In this document: one piece after another, positions 1 through 7,768 of the stretch | How positions within the stretch are numbered: position 1 is the first letter of the stretch | Layout of the letters: each line of letters begins with the position of its first letter | Origin: Larix sibirica | Taxonomy: Eukaryota > Streptophyta > Pinopsida > Pinales > Pinaceae | Reading direction: 5' to 3' | Length of the DNA stretch: 10,343 nucleotides | Assembly (NCBI GenBank): GCA_004151065.3 | Contig: NWUY0300011275.1 | Location: 7,869-18,211 of the forward strand | Made by a program: the position numbers and the translations under genes | Notes under the pieces: model-generated | What the model was told of the DNA's origin: nothing | Seen by the model: the letters and a program-made list of their open reading frames with translations, nothing else | Database searches by the model: none

Positions 1-663
1 AACTATTTAATGAGTGGATTTGATCCTTCTCGGTACCAGATAGAGCCAGATTTAAAGATATTAATTAAAAAAGCCAGAATCAATCAATTCCAATACAAGC
101 AAGTAATACTTTGCCGTTATTCACACTCAGAAATTCTAGCATATGAATAATAACAAGACCCAAAACAATTATTGATAAATATCAAGTAATCAATTCAGAC
201 TACTTACTTATAACCAGATCAATTGATCTACTTTTGCTATACATGCAATACACCACAAATGAATATATGACTAATGCTATGATCAGGACGAACTCGTTCA
301 CCAATTTAACATGACCACTCATTCAAATGTTTAATGGATCATCATACGGTATATCGAAATCGAATCCAAGCTGATGACAAAATATATAAATGCAACAAGA
401 CTAACAATCATAAAAATGGTGACTTAGACAATAACTATTGATCATTGATAATTATCATATAATCAAATAGTTGCATAGTCCAGGCAATGAGTCTACATAG
501 AAGTAAGACCCTTTACCATAAACCCAACAAACAGAATAATGAAATCAAAGCATGAGTAAAATACAAAAAAAACTTCATATATATTACTCACTGCAATTTT
601 ATAAAAACCTATGTCATCGAGTTTGAAAATAAACATACACCATTTCCCAGCTGAATAATCCCT
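1..663. other. A+T-rich stretch without a recognisable gene
   Basis: No long open frame, RNA gene or transposon motif is visible on either strand. If the minus-strand exons that follow are real, this stretch is their 3' flank or 3' UTR. I saw no clear AATAAA on the minus strand here, so no transcript end is called. A TTGCAG acceptor-like string lies on the minus strand near 590, but a stop codon follows it in the relevant phase. Confidence 0.4.
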
Positions 664-716
664 TTACAATGATTTAATTGCTTTCAGCGCCCTCCAATTC
701 CATTCTTCAGAAAACT
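664..716 (-). CDS. Candidate terminal exon of an unidentified host gene
   Basis: On the minus strand a pyrimidine-rich tract ending CTTTTCTAACAG (a good acceptor) precedes a short open segment. It reads FSEEWNWRALKAIKSL and then TAA at 664-666. Taken from 716 it begins with two bases that complete a codon. That matches the single base left over if the upstream exon ends at 780, giving an intron of 63 nt, short for a plant. The stop overlaps a donor-like GTAAAG, so the exon could instead continue, but the next acceptor leads straight to a stop. I do not recognise the family. If the upstream segment simply ends at its own TAG (772-774), this exon is not used. Confidence 0.33.
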
Positions 717-779
717 CTGTTAGAAAAGAAATAAGAGTTCAGAGAAGAGACAAAATTGTTCTTTCTGATCTCTAGAGAC

Positions 780-1057
780 TGCCCCCTCTAGCAGTCGAAT
801 TGCCTCTGTTTAAATAGAAAAATGAGATGTAATAGAGGTCGAACTGAATTTGGTAGCTGGCCTCTAACTCCTCCATCTTTGCAAATCGAGGCTGCCTCCA
901 TAATATTTGGCACATGATTTTCCTTTCAGATTCTGGGCATTCAAACTGCCTACAAAATTCCATAGACGAGTATTCGATGAGAGAAAAGACGGCCCGGGTT
1001 TTCTCATATTTTTGATCTTCTAAAGTTGGAAGAAGCAATTGCCAAAGTTCGGAATGC
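780..1057 (-). CDS. Candidate exon of an unidentified host gene
   Basis: The minus-strand acceptor TTGTTTATTACTGCAG at 1058-1073 opens a frame of about 92 codons that starts HSELWQLLLPTLEDQ. It contains a CRQFECPESERKIMC stretch, a WRQPRFAKMEELE stretch and a hydrophobic-aromatic run QFDLYYISFFYL. The composition (Trp, Cys, charged helix-like runs) looks like real protein rather than random A+T-rich sequence, and it is not a transposon domain I know. The frame runs on to a TAG at 772-774. Alternatively a weak donor after 780 (A|GTCTCT) joins it in phase to the 664-716 exon. The Met at about 1104 lies upstream of the acceptor and is probably intronic. Function unknown. Its neighbours suggest the 3' half of a gene read leftwards and interrupted upstream by a LINE. 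Confidence 0.48.
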
Positions 1058-1289
1058 CTGCAGTAATAAACAATTAACACAGTCATAAATCTTAAAACTA
1101 ACATAAGGATGCAGTTATGATATGAAATCGAAGGTAAAAACTAATAACTAGATGTAAACCAAATGAAGTGTAATTTAAAAGTAAATATTTCTCCAATCAA
1201 CTATTGTTCAACGAGCCCGCTGGATAGATCAGCAGTTCTGGCAATCGAAAGATCTGATGCATCTTTTGTGCAATAATTTGATGAACTAC

Positions 1290-1346
1290 AAACTGTTTGA
1301 GTATTTTGTGAAGTTGGTGCGTAGCAATATGATCTTAATCTGCGTC
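1290..1346 (-). CDS. Candidate small exon (57 nt) of the same gene
   Basis: On the minus strand a T-rich tract ending TTGGTTGTTTCCAG is a strong acceptor. With one base completing a split codon, the frame reads TQIKIILLRTNFTKYSNSL and reaches a donor-like TTT|GTAGTT at 1289/1290. This leaves two bases, which fits the phase of the next exon at 1057 across a 232-nt intron. A competing frame from the same acceptor stays open to a stop at 1201-1203 (ending ADLSSGLVEQ), but it offers no donor in the phase needed to join the 780-1057 exon. Phase agreement is the main support. The protein family is not recognised. Confidence 0.3.
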
Positions 1347-1415
1347 CTGGAAACAACCAAAAACAACAACCAAATGATCTGAATGTCACATTGAAGCTTT
1401 TTAAAATGGCCTTAG

Positions 1416-1432
1416 TCTCTGGCGTTAGACAC
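1416..1432 (-). repeat. LINE target-site duplication, poly(A)-side copy
   Basis: Read on the minus strand this is GTGTCTAACGCCAGAGA, one base after the LINE poly(A) tail. It matches 14 of 17 bases of 3648-3664 (GTGTCGAACGCAAGTGA), which abuts the other end of the element. Direct repeats of about this length flanking a 5'-truncated, poly(A)-tailed body are the hallmark of target-primed reverse transcription. The three mismatches imply an old insertion. Confidence 0.68.
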
Positions 1433-1433
1433 A

Positions 1434-1443
1434 TTTTTTTTTT
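1434..1443 (-). other. Poly(A) tail of the LINE
   Basis: Ten T residues on the plus strand are ten A residues at the 3' end of the minus-strand LINE. They lie 26 bp beyond its AATAAA and one base from the target-site duplication. The short length fits an old, eroded tail. Confidence 0.72.
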
Positions 1444-1469
1444 CAAGCCGAAAAAAATATAAATTGATA

Positions 1470-1475
1470 TTTATT
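1470..1475 (-). promoter_or_regulatory. AATAAA polyadenylation signal of the LINE
   Basis: TTTATT on the plus strand reads AATAAA on the minus strand, in the LINE 3' UTR and 26 bp before the poly(A) tail. This is the usual spacing for a cleavage signal, so the tail is probably templated from a transcript ending here. Confidence 0.6.
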
Positions 1476-1687
1476 GTGAATCAAAGTTACAGGAGTTTTA
1501 AAAGACTTTTTTGTAGATACATGTGATCCACCTTACCCACAAGACCTTCTATTTACAGTATGTCGAGCAATGGACCTTATCCATACTATATGGAGCAATC
1601 TACAATATATCAAAACTAAGCATACTGAAGTCAAAAAACAGAAAACAAAATATCTGTCTCGTCGATACAAAAAACTAGAGCTGATAT

Positions 1688-3645
1688 CTACAACAATTTG
1701 TATACACCCTTATCCAGAGTGTTTCCATCAACTAGTTCCTCAAAATAGATCAGCTCTTCCATAGCACCCACAACTTCCTTCGAAAGGTGATCAGAAACCT
1801 GGTTAAATTCCATGTAGATATGATTGAAGGAAAGGTGGGAAAAGTCTTCCTTTAAGTCTATAATTCTGTTCGGACCAATGAGATAGGTGAAGAACATTAA
1901 GATTAGAATTACTAGAAATCCAATTTATTATCACCGACTAATCCCCTACTACCTGCAAAAATTGTACTCCTTTCCTTCTGGCAGTCCAAAGCAAGCCCCA
2001 TAAAGCAAGTAACTGCTTGAGTATTAGTTCCATAGCCAACACCCATCTTGAATCTGATTGAGTGTCCCCTTTTAATATTTAGAACCATACCTGCTTCACA
2101 TATACCATCCTTCTGTGCACCATCAAAGTAACCCACTGAGCAGTTTGGATCGAAAGAAGGTTGTCTAAGGATTCTGGACTTTTCTTTTTTCTTCTCAGAC
2201 TTATAATCCTTAAACATAGCAATTGCCCTATAAGCCACCTGAGCATGGGAGAGTGATTTCCGGTGGAATATATTACGGTTTCTGTTTTTCCATACTTCCC
2301 AAATAATGAAAAGAGGGAGTTCTGGGAATTTGGGCTTAGTGGAAAACCAAAAATACAAATTTTCTTGAAGATTCAAATTATTCTAACCCACACTAAAGCA
2401 GAGTAAAACTTGGCATAAATTTCAAACTTGAGTCATGAAGGGGCAATTTACAAACATATGGTACACAGATTCTGAGTCTTGTAGACAAAGTAAGCAGACC
2501 CCTCGTCCAATAAAACCTCTCCTTAATAGATTATTCCAGGTCAGAATTTTATTTTCCAGGCATAGCCATATAAAACAACACAGTTTCATGGATAAATTCC
2601 AACTCCAAAGCTGTGAGAACCACCAGTTATGTTGTTCTTCAACATTTTCAGAAACTATAAAATCATAAGCAAGTTTACCCGAGAGATTACCAGATGAATC
2701 TCCCCAATTCCAAACCAGACTATATAACTGCTTTGTTAGCCGAATACCTGCTGCGAATAAACGGGTGATGAACTTTTGCCATTCGACAGCCTCGCATCCC
2801 GTGAGACTGATATCATCCGCATTTAGCCAGAGAGATACTAAACAATCCTTAGCTTCATAATTATATACTTGTGCAAGAACATCAATGTTTTTTTAATGTA
2901 AAGTTCCAATCAAATTACGAGAAAGCAGTAAATCCTCTTTTAGCCCAATAATCAGATCAATTCCGATATATACCCATATGCCCCGGCCTAGATTCCAGCT
3001 CAACCGTTTTTTCAAAGTGGGTAATTTCCTATAGAGACCTTTCCAAATAATTGATGCATTCAAGCTGAGTGGAGGTGTATTCCGAATCCACAAAGAAGGT
3101 AGAACAGATTTTAGATATTTCTTTTTTAAAACTTTTATCCATAAACCATCACTGCACACTGCTCTCCATAGTGTTTTAACTCCCAAAGCTTCTTCAAACC
3201 AGAAAATCTGCTTCAGTCTCCATTTGCCATATTTCTTAGGGAGGGCTAACTTTTGCCAAGCCACTAAATGAAATTTTGAATGATTTAAACTTCCTGCCCA
3301 CAGAAATTGATACATTCTTTTCCGGATAGCTTCCAAAGTAACCTTAAGAACCATGGCCAAAGACATCCAATAAACTGGAATACTTCACAGTACAGAGTTT
3401 ATCAAGATTAACCTTCCACCTCAAAGATAAAAACCGGTATGCCCAAATGTTAATTCTCTTCTCAATTAGCTTGATAAGTCACAACCAATCTTCATTTTTA
3501 TAGTTGTTAGGTTTAAGAACAAAGCCCAGAGACTTCAATCCTTCCTGCACATATTTCTTTGGAAAATGAAAAAGAGTCTCAACCTGATGACAAAGATCGG
3601 ATCCAGTTCCACTTCATTACTGTAGAAAAGGGTAGACTTTTCAGG
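1688..3645 (-). pseudogene. LINE ORF2 remnant: RT C-terminus, zf-RVT, RNase H
   Basis: Order along the minus strand: an RT end with the motif SPEKSTLFYSN (about 3645-3610) and the typical EKRINIWAYRFLSL block (about 3460-3420). Then comes the SIPVYWMS-like stretch and FLWAGS...HLVAWQKLALPKK (3366 to about 3200). A zinc-binding segment follows, with CLLC, H and C ligands intact at 2443-2496. RNase H comes next, with YFDGA (about 2130), GTNTQ, VVGD, and FNHIYMEFNQVSDHLSKE (about 1840-1780), ending at a stop at 1688. Damage includes stops at 3479-3481, 2893-2895, 2422-2424, 2383-2385 and 1938-1940. There are frameshifts near 3585, 3375 and 1860, plus an apparent 2-nt loss near 2013 that removes the catalytic Glu expected after GTNTQA. 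Three stops stand where family members usually have Trp. The protein would have copied LINE RNA into DNA at nicked target sites. Confidence 0.85.
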
Positions 3646-3647
3646 GC

Positions 3648-3664
3648 TCACTTGCGTTCGACAC
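3648..3664 (-). repeat. LINE target-site duplication, 5'-end copy
   Basis: The minus-strand string GTGTCGAACGCAAGTGA stands just upstream of the first recognisable LINE codons (SPEKST). It matches the poly(A)-side copy at 1416-1432 in 14 of 17 bases, which fixes the 5' truncation point to within a few bases. Confidence 0.66.
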
Positions 3665-3681
3665 GTTATGCTATTCAAGCT

Positions 3682-3782
3682 TCATTTGATAAATCGTTCT
3701 TTTATGGCTGTGCATTCTCCTTTTCCGTCGGCACATAATGACATCTTCTTTAGTTCATCAAGATTAGCACCAGTGATTTGAC
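3682..3782 (-). CDS. Candidate exon upstream of the LINE-interrupted intron
   Basis: On the minus strand the acceptor TTTCATTTGACAG (3783 and up) precedes an open frame of 32 codons in one phase only. It starts QITGANLDELKKMS, contains LCADGKGECTAIKERFIK, and ends with TGA at 3682-3684. The other two phases stop at once or within about ten codons. The composition looks coding and is not part of the LINE. No GT donor precedes the TGA, so this is either a last exon or an exon whose donor was lost. If the exon ended at 3686 (bases AA, followed by ATGAAG where a GTGAAG donor would be expected), its phase would fit the 1290-1346 exon exactly. Family not recognised. Confidence 0.4.
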
Positions 3783-4924
3783 CTGTCAAATGAAAAGAAA
3801 TATTAAACCCTTTAAAATGGCCAAAACGCAATCGTACAATTACAAAACAATGTGGCTATTTTAGCAACGATTAATAAATGGTGGTTTGCCCTCATTTTAT
3901 TGCACTCGGATCAGATTTCAAATTTGTTCAACATATATTAAGTGAATGAATGCCCAGCTTCCATTTTGACGTTTGACAAATGTATATGGAATAAATATAA
4001 TGGTTAATCTCTTTCCATGATACAAAATTCCATAAAATCAAGGTGTTGAATTCAATGCGTTGGTGAATGAAAAGACCGGACTTTCTTTTGAATAGTAAAA
4101 TGATAAAACGATTAAGAAAATTCTTTGTTTATGAGAATAAATGGTTTTTCATCCACTACATTCCTTCATCATATGCCATTTAGTGGGTGACTATCAACTT
4201 TATAACGTAATAATATGAGTTAGAAAAATATGTCAGAAAGTCGACAGCCAACTATTATTTATTCAAAACATAAGTAAACCAATGATTGATAATAAATAAA
4301 GTCCTTTTAGAATTGTAGTGGTAGTTACATTTTCAAAGACCTCAGCAGAGGAGTAATGATAAAGTTTGAAATATGTAAGGTTTTTTTGTAAAGAGTTTAC
4401 ATTAATTAAAATGTAACTTTATTAATAGAGACAGATATAATGAAAGAACTTTTAAAATATAAATAATTTATTGGAATTCAAATAATAACAATGTGAAGGA
4501 ATGTTAGTGAAGCTTTTCATTTTTAAATAAAAATAAATTTGGATTTTTTTATTATTTTACTTGATTAAAATTATTTCAAATAAGTATTACAATTAGAAAA
4601 ATAATCACAAGTAAAATAGTATAAATAAGAGCTTGATAAAAAATTAAAACTTTTAAAAAAAATTAAGATTTTAAAGCTCTTCTTCATACCTTAATATATA
4701 AGCCAACCCAAAGCATATAACCAACTTGGGAAACCACAAATAAAGATATGTCAGCATAATCAAGCAAATAGAAGGCAAAAGAAATCGTCAAAACCACCAA
4801 ACCATCTTCTTATGAAAGCGCAACTGCATAATCAATAAAGACATGCAAAAAAACGATGCCATCAAACCAATTAGCGAGAGCAAGCAAATAAAAATCAATT
4901 AAGAGCAGTTATTTACAAAATTCT
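3783..4924. other. A+T-rich intergenic or intronic stretch
   Basis: Many A and T runs, no open frame of note on either strand and no transposon motif I can name. If the host exon at 3682-3782 is real, the first part is its upstream intron. A TATATAAG string near 4692-4702 resembles a TATA box on the plus strand, but no plausible reading frame or transcript follows, so no promoter is called. The right part (about 4700-4920) is richer in CA and may belong to another degraded repeat. Confidence 0.35.
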
Positions 4925-4989
4925 GAATGGGGGCCCCTTTACTTATTGAAAATTTGAAGGGGGGTTGCTGGGGTGCCAACACTTATTTA

Positions 4990-5293
4990 CTTTCATCTCC
5001 ACATATTGTCTCACCCAATCTAAGGGATATGGTTGTGCATGGTATTGGGTTTCTAATCCAAGCTTCTCCACTAATTGTGCTAAGATTGAGTTGGATTAGG
5101 AACCTAGATCAAACACGCAATCCATTGTACTTTGTCTCACGTATATTTTTATACTAAATAACTCTATCATCTCCTTGTCCTCTTTGTTACTGCAGCAAAC
5201 CATGGCTACTTCCCTCTGTAGTGTAGTGTAAATCACCTTTCCTTTCAAGTCTGAGGAACTATCCACCTTCTCCTCGACATCCACAGTAATCAA
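4990..5293 (-). pseudogene. Retroelement aspartic protease fragment
   Basis: The minus-strand frame runs ITVDVEEKVDSSSDLKGK... and then TMDCVFDLGS at about 5125-5096, where the catalytic Asp-Ser/Thr-Gly of a retroviral-type protease belongs. Here it reads DLG, so the Ser/Thr is lost, and a stop follows at once. Past that stop the same frame continues SILAQLVEKLGLETQYHAQ and PYPLDWVRQ, the usual alpha-helix and PYPLGW-type block of plant Ty3/gypsy proteases. The next stop lies about 20 codons on. The active enzyme would cleave the Gag-Pol polyprotein. This copy cannot. Confidence 0.65.
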
Positions 5294-6240
5294 GGCCTTC
5301 TTCTTCTTCTTTGCTTGAATTTTTTTGGGGTGCTTTTTAGGATGTAGTTTCCAAAAATTCTCCTTTGTATGCCCAATCTTTTCATAAGCCTTGCATTGTT
5401 TGGAACATGGGTTGGTCTCTTATGTCGCTACGCTAATATTCTTCCCATTCCATTTCTTCTTTCCTTTCCCTTTCTTTTGTTCATAGAATTCTTCTTTCTT
5501 GTGTGTACCAAGCTATTGCTTCCCATTACTTTCCTCAAGATATCATGCTTGGAGACTAGCTTCATCAATTGTCTTAGGCCAAAACAACATTCACTGATAT
5601 CGAATTTGGGGTAGTAATGCACTTAGGTATTTAATTAGCATTTCTAGACTCTTCAGAGATACTCAAGTTGAACAACCATTTTCTTGAACTCAATAGTGAA
5701 CTCTTGCACTAATTGACCTTGCCTTTGCCTGAAGTAGTGCCATATGATTTGATGCTACTCTTCATACCCAATTGGGTGTAACTATGCCTTAATCATGCCT
5801 TTGAACATTTCACAATGGCTCATTCTCCAATTCCCTTCTTGCTACATCACTCTCCCACTAGGCCAAAGCATGGCCTTCAAGCTTTAACCAAGCAAATTCA
5901 ATCCTTGGTCTTCTAGTGACCTCATGTACACTAAAGTACACTTCTGTCTATTGGAGCCATTGATTCAACTTTGATGGCATTCACTTTACCTACATAGGAT
6001 TTGATGTCTACTTTGGCCTCCACATGAAAAGGTACATGTGGCTTGTCATAGCTATAATCCCTTGCATCTATCTCCACTTTTCCCTTTGATTGTGGCTATG
6101 CTTCTTCTTTCTTTGGATTCTCTATTCTAATCTTGTTCTTTGAGGTGGACTCTATGCCCTTTGTTGTCAATAATTGTGCTACCATATTTGTGAGTGTGCT
6201 TAATCTCTTCTCTAGCTGGGCCAATCTAACCTTGGGGTCT
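5294..6240 (-). pseudogene. Ty3/gypsy gag remnant with eroded zinc knuckle
   Basis: Frames are broken, but the minus strand holds a coiled-coil-like start (DPKVRLAQLEKRLSTLTNMV, about 6240-6180) and a linker ending YVGKVNAIK (about 5990). The gag core follows: YFSVHEVTRRPRIEFAWLKL then EGHALA and WESDVARRELE (about 5945-5830). Next are HYFRQRQGQLVQEFTIEFKK (about 5740-5680) and KTIDEASLQA (about 5575-5545). A Lys-rich stretch leads to the knuckle at about 5395-5350, which reads CKAYEKIGHTKENF. Of the expected C-x2-C-x4-H-x4-C ligands, the second Cys is Tyr and the fourth is Phe. Gag would form the particle and bind the element's RNA. Many stops and several frame changes show long decay. The open frame at 5428-5622 is a shadow of this gene. 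Confidence 0.68.
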
Positions 6241-6383
6241 TCTTCTCCTCCTCCTTCATGACAATCTCATGTCATTGTTGATGCTCTCCTTCTTTCCAAA
6301 CCTATCAATAATTCCTCTCCATTCCTTTTATAATTTACACAAGTGTTAACCATACAAGTCTCACTAGATGTATTCAAACATGG

Positions 6384-6395
6384 GTCCTAATACCA
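6384..6395 (-). other. Retrotransposon primer-binding site
   Basis: The minus-strand string TGGTATTAGGAC directly follows a CA that would end the 5' LTR. It matches 9 of 12 bases of TGGTATCAGAGC, the site complementary to initiator-methionine tRNA in many plant LTR retrotransposons. It sits about 150 bp upstream of the first gag-like frame, the expected place for priming minus-strand DNA synthesis. Confidence 0.58.
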
Positions 6396-7140
6396 TGTGA
6401 TCCATAAACTACAGGCTTATAGCCTCATGGTTTAACCAACATGGATGCTTACAACTATGAAAGAAAACCCCTTCAATTCTTGATTATTCAAAAGGAAATC
6501 AATACCAACTACAACTCCCCATTCAAAAGGAATAAATACTAGCTGTTACAGTATTGAGGGGTGAATTCAATGATTAAGCTAGCAATGATTTTGATAACCA
6601 ACAAGTCTATTCCATCCATTTAGGAAACATTTCATCAACAAATGAGCTGATTTTATGGACTGGAGGGTGACTTGACTTATTGAACTGCAATATTGACCTC
6701 GCGAGCAGGGCACAATCCAACATTAAGGAGAAAACAAATCATACATAGGATGTATCAAACATTGAGGTGAATTAATGGATCAGGGAAGTACATATGGTTT
6801 CTTGGAGAGAAAAAAATGCACAGTTAAGAAAAAATGTAGAGATTGTATTCTACTATCCCTTGGGGGTTGGGAAAACATTCAACAACAATAACTTGCTTGG
6901 AAATTGACTCAGTAACACCAATGACATCTCAAAACCAGCAATGAGGAGAGTGTATGACCAAGGGAAGATGGGAAAAATTCCCAACAAAAGATGAATATTC
7001 CCAATAGTCAATAATAATTCAAATCCAATTTAGCAACCTCCTAGATACTTGCAACAACTCAAAAATTGAGAACATTGATCTCAAGGAATGAATGGGAAAC
7101 CTATGGAGGGGATTAACTAGCTGTTGGTGCTTATCCATCA
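6396..7140 (-). repeat. 5' LTR of the Ty3/gypsy remnant (outer edge uncertain)
   Basis: The inner edge is fixed by the primer-binding site: on the minus strand the LTR ends GGATCACA, and on the plus strand it starts TGTGATCC. The outer edge is only a guess. A plus-strand CCATCA ending at 7140 would give TG...CA ends and an LTR of about 745 bp, but there is no second LTR copy here to confirm it. No coding frame is visible inside. A 12-base string ATTCAAAAGGAA occurs twice near 6486 and 6532. Confidence 0.35.
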
Positions 7141-7768
7141 TAGTTAAAACCTTTATTTGCAACTAAAACACCCTCTAGTTACAAATTCAATTTTTTTGCA
7201 TTTATTCTTAATTGTCTGCAGTCACCCATTGCTAACACTAAGAGGCTCTGACTCCACACAATAAAAAAACATTCCAATGAATCAAACATCTCATAGCATA
7301 CAAAAAAAAAACAATGCAGCACAACAACAATCACACATAGAATAACATTGCACAAGAATACGTTGTTTACCCTGGAAACCCAAAATGGGAAAACCAACAT
7401 TAAAAGGATTCAACTAGCTCTTTTATTGTTTGACAAAATGCAAGTTATAGGCTCTCTAGTGGTCTTCAAGATTCTTGAGGAAATCAAACAACATTTCTAT
7501 TACTCTCCACCCACGAACCCCTTTCTCCTTATGGAGAATGAGTAAATAGGAGGATAGTTGGCCTAGGGAATAGTTGGAAGGTAAAACATATCCAACTCCT
7601 CAGCTTTCCAATCCTTCATGGTGGTGATCTATATCCTTACTCATGTACCTAATCTTCGTTTCCTTGAATTTCGAAGTCCCTCCTTCAACAATGACCAATC
7701 TTTCAATCGTGATTAGTTCCTTCTTCATGTTATACAACCCTCTTTCAAAATTTGCCTTAGCACGCTGA
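7141..7768. other. Unassigned sequence, possibly LTR-derived
   Basis: No gene is recognised. Around 7360-7400 the plus strand reads TACGTTGTTTACCCTGGAAA and then CCCAAAATGGGAAAACC. This resembles the ACGTGG...AACCC...GGGAAAAACCA string I know from LTRs of several plant retrotransposons. It may be a plus-oriented LTR fragment next to or nested in the gypsy remnant. The open frames at 7179-7400 (minus) and 7348-7545 (plus) have low-complexity translations without family motifs and are probably chance. Confidence 0.3.

Larger units (their letters stand above)
1433..3647 (-). mobile_element. 5'-truncated plant LINE inserted in a host intron
   Basis: A non-LTR retrotransposon of about 2.2 kb lies on the minus strand. 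From its 5' end it holds the last part of reverse transcriptase, the thumb/connection segment, a zinc-binding zf-RVT segment, an RNase H domain, a 3' UTR with AATAAA (1470-1475) and a poly(A) tail (T run 1434-1443 on the plus strand). The RT palm with the catalytic FADD motif and all of ORF1 are missing, as expected from incomplete reverse transcription. Degenerate direct repeats at 1416-1432 and 3648-3664 mark the target-site duplication. Removing the element and one repeat joins exon-like host segments across an intron of about 107 nt. The copy is dead, with several stops and frameshifts. Confidence 0.82.
4925..6395 (-). mobile_element. Ty3/gypsy-like LTR retrotransposon remnant (gag to protease)
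   Basis: Reading leftwards on the minus strand, the order is: the end of an LTR, a primer-binding site, an untranslated leader, gag, zinc knuckle and the start of protease, ending near 4925. Reverse transcriptase, RNase H, integrase and a 3' LTR are absent, so the copy was truncated by deletion or a later insertion. The order LTR-PBS-gag-PR and the protease block PYPL.WV after KLGL fit plant Ty3/gypsy elements, though RT would be needed to place it in a clade. The short plus-strand frame at 4927-5157 is only the antisense of the protease segment. Confidence 0.72.

Noticed and set aside
1400-1411. TTTAAAATGGCC also present at 3811-3822, considered as the LINE target-site duplication
   Set aside because: Neither copy touches the element ends. 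The 17-bp pair at 1416-1432 and 3648-3664 does, so this 12-base match is probably chance.
1201-1446. Minus-strand 81-residue frame starting MKKKMC as a small gene
   Set aside because: Its first codons come from the LINE poly(A) tail and the target-site duplication, so the start is an artefact. Only the part after the acceptor at 1346 could be exonic.
1530-1560. Strong donor-like GTGG|GTAAGG on the minus strand with an open frame upstream, first read as a host exon
   Set aside because: It lies between the RNase H stop and the poly(A) tail, so it belongs to the LINE 3' UTR.
1688-1764. Plus-strand open frame at 1570-1764 and other plus-strand frames over the LINE (for example 2435-2668)
   Set aside because: They lie antisense to the clear LINE ORF2 and its 3' UTR, and their translations show no family motif.
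4690-4715. TATATAAG as a plus-strand promoter
   Set aside because: Such strings are common in this A+T-rich DNA, and no transcript or coding frame can be seen downstream.
4927-5157. Plus-strand frame MGAPLLIENL as a gene
   Set aside because: It is antisense to the gypsy protease segment and has no motif of its own.
5428-5622. Minus-strand 64-residue Lys-rich frame as a basic peptide gene
   Set aside because: Another frame of the same DNA reads gag-like KTIDEASLQA and the Lys-rich region before the zinc knuckle. The long frame is its shadow.
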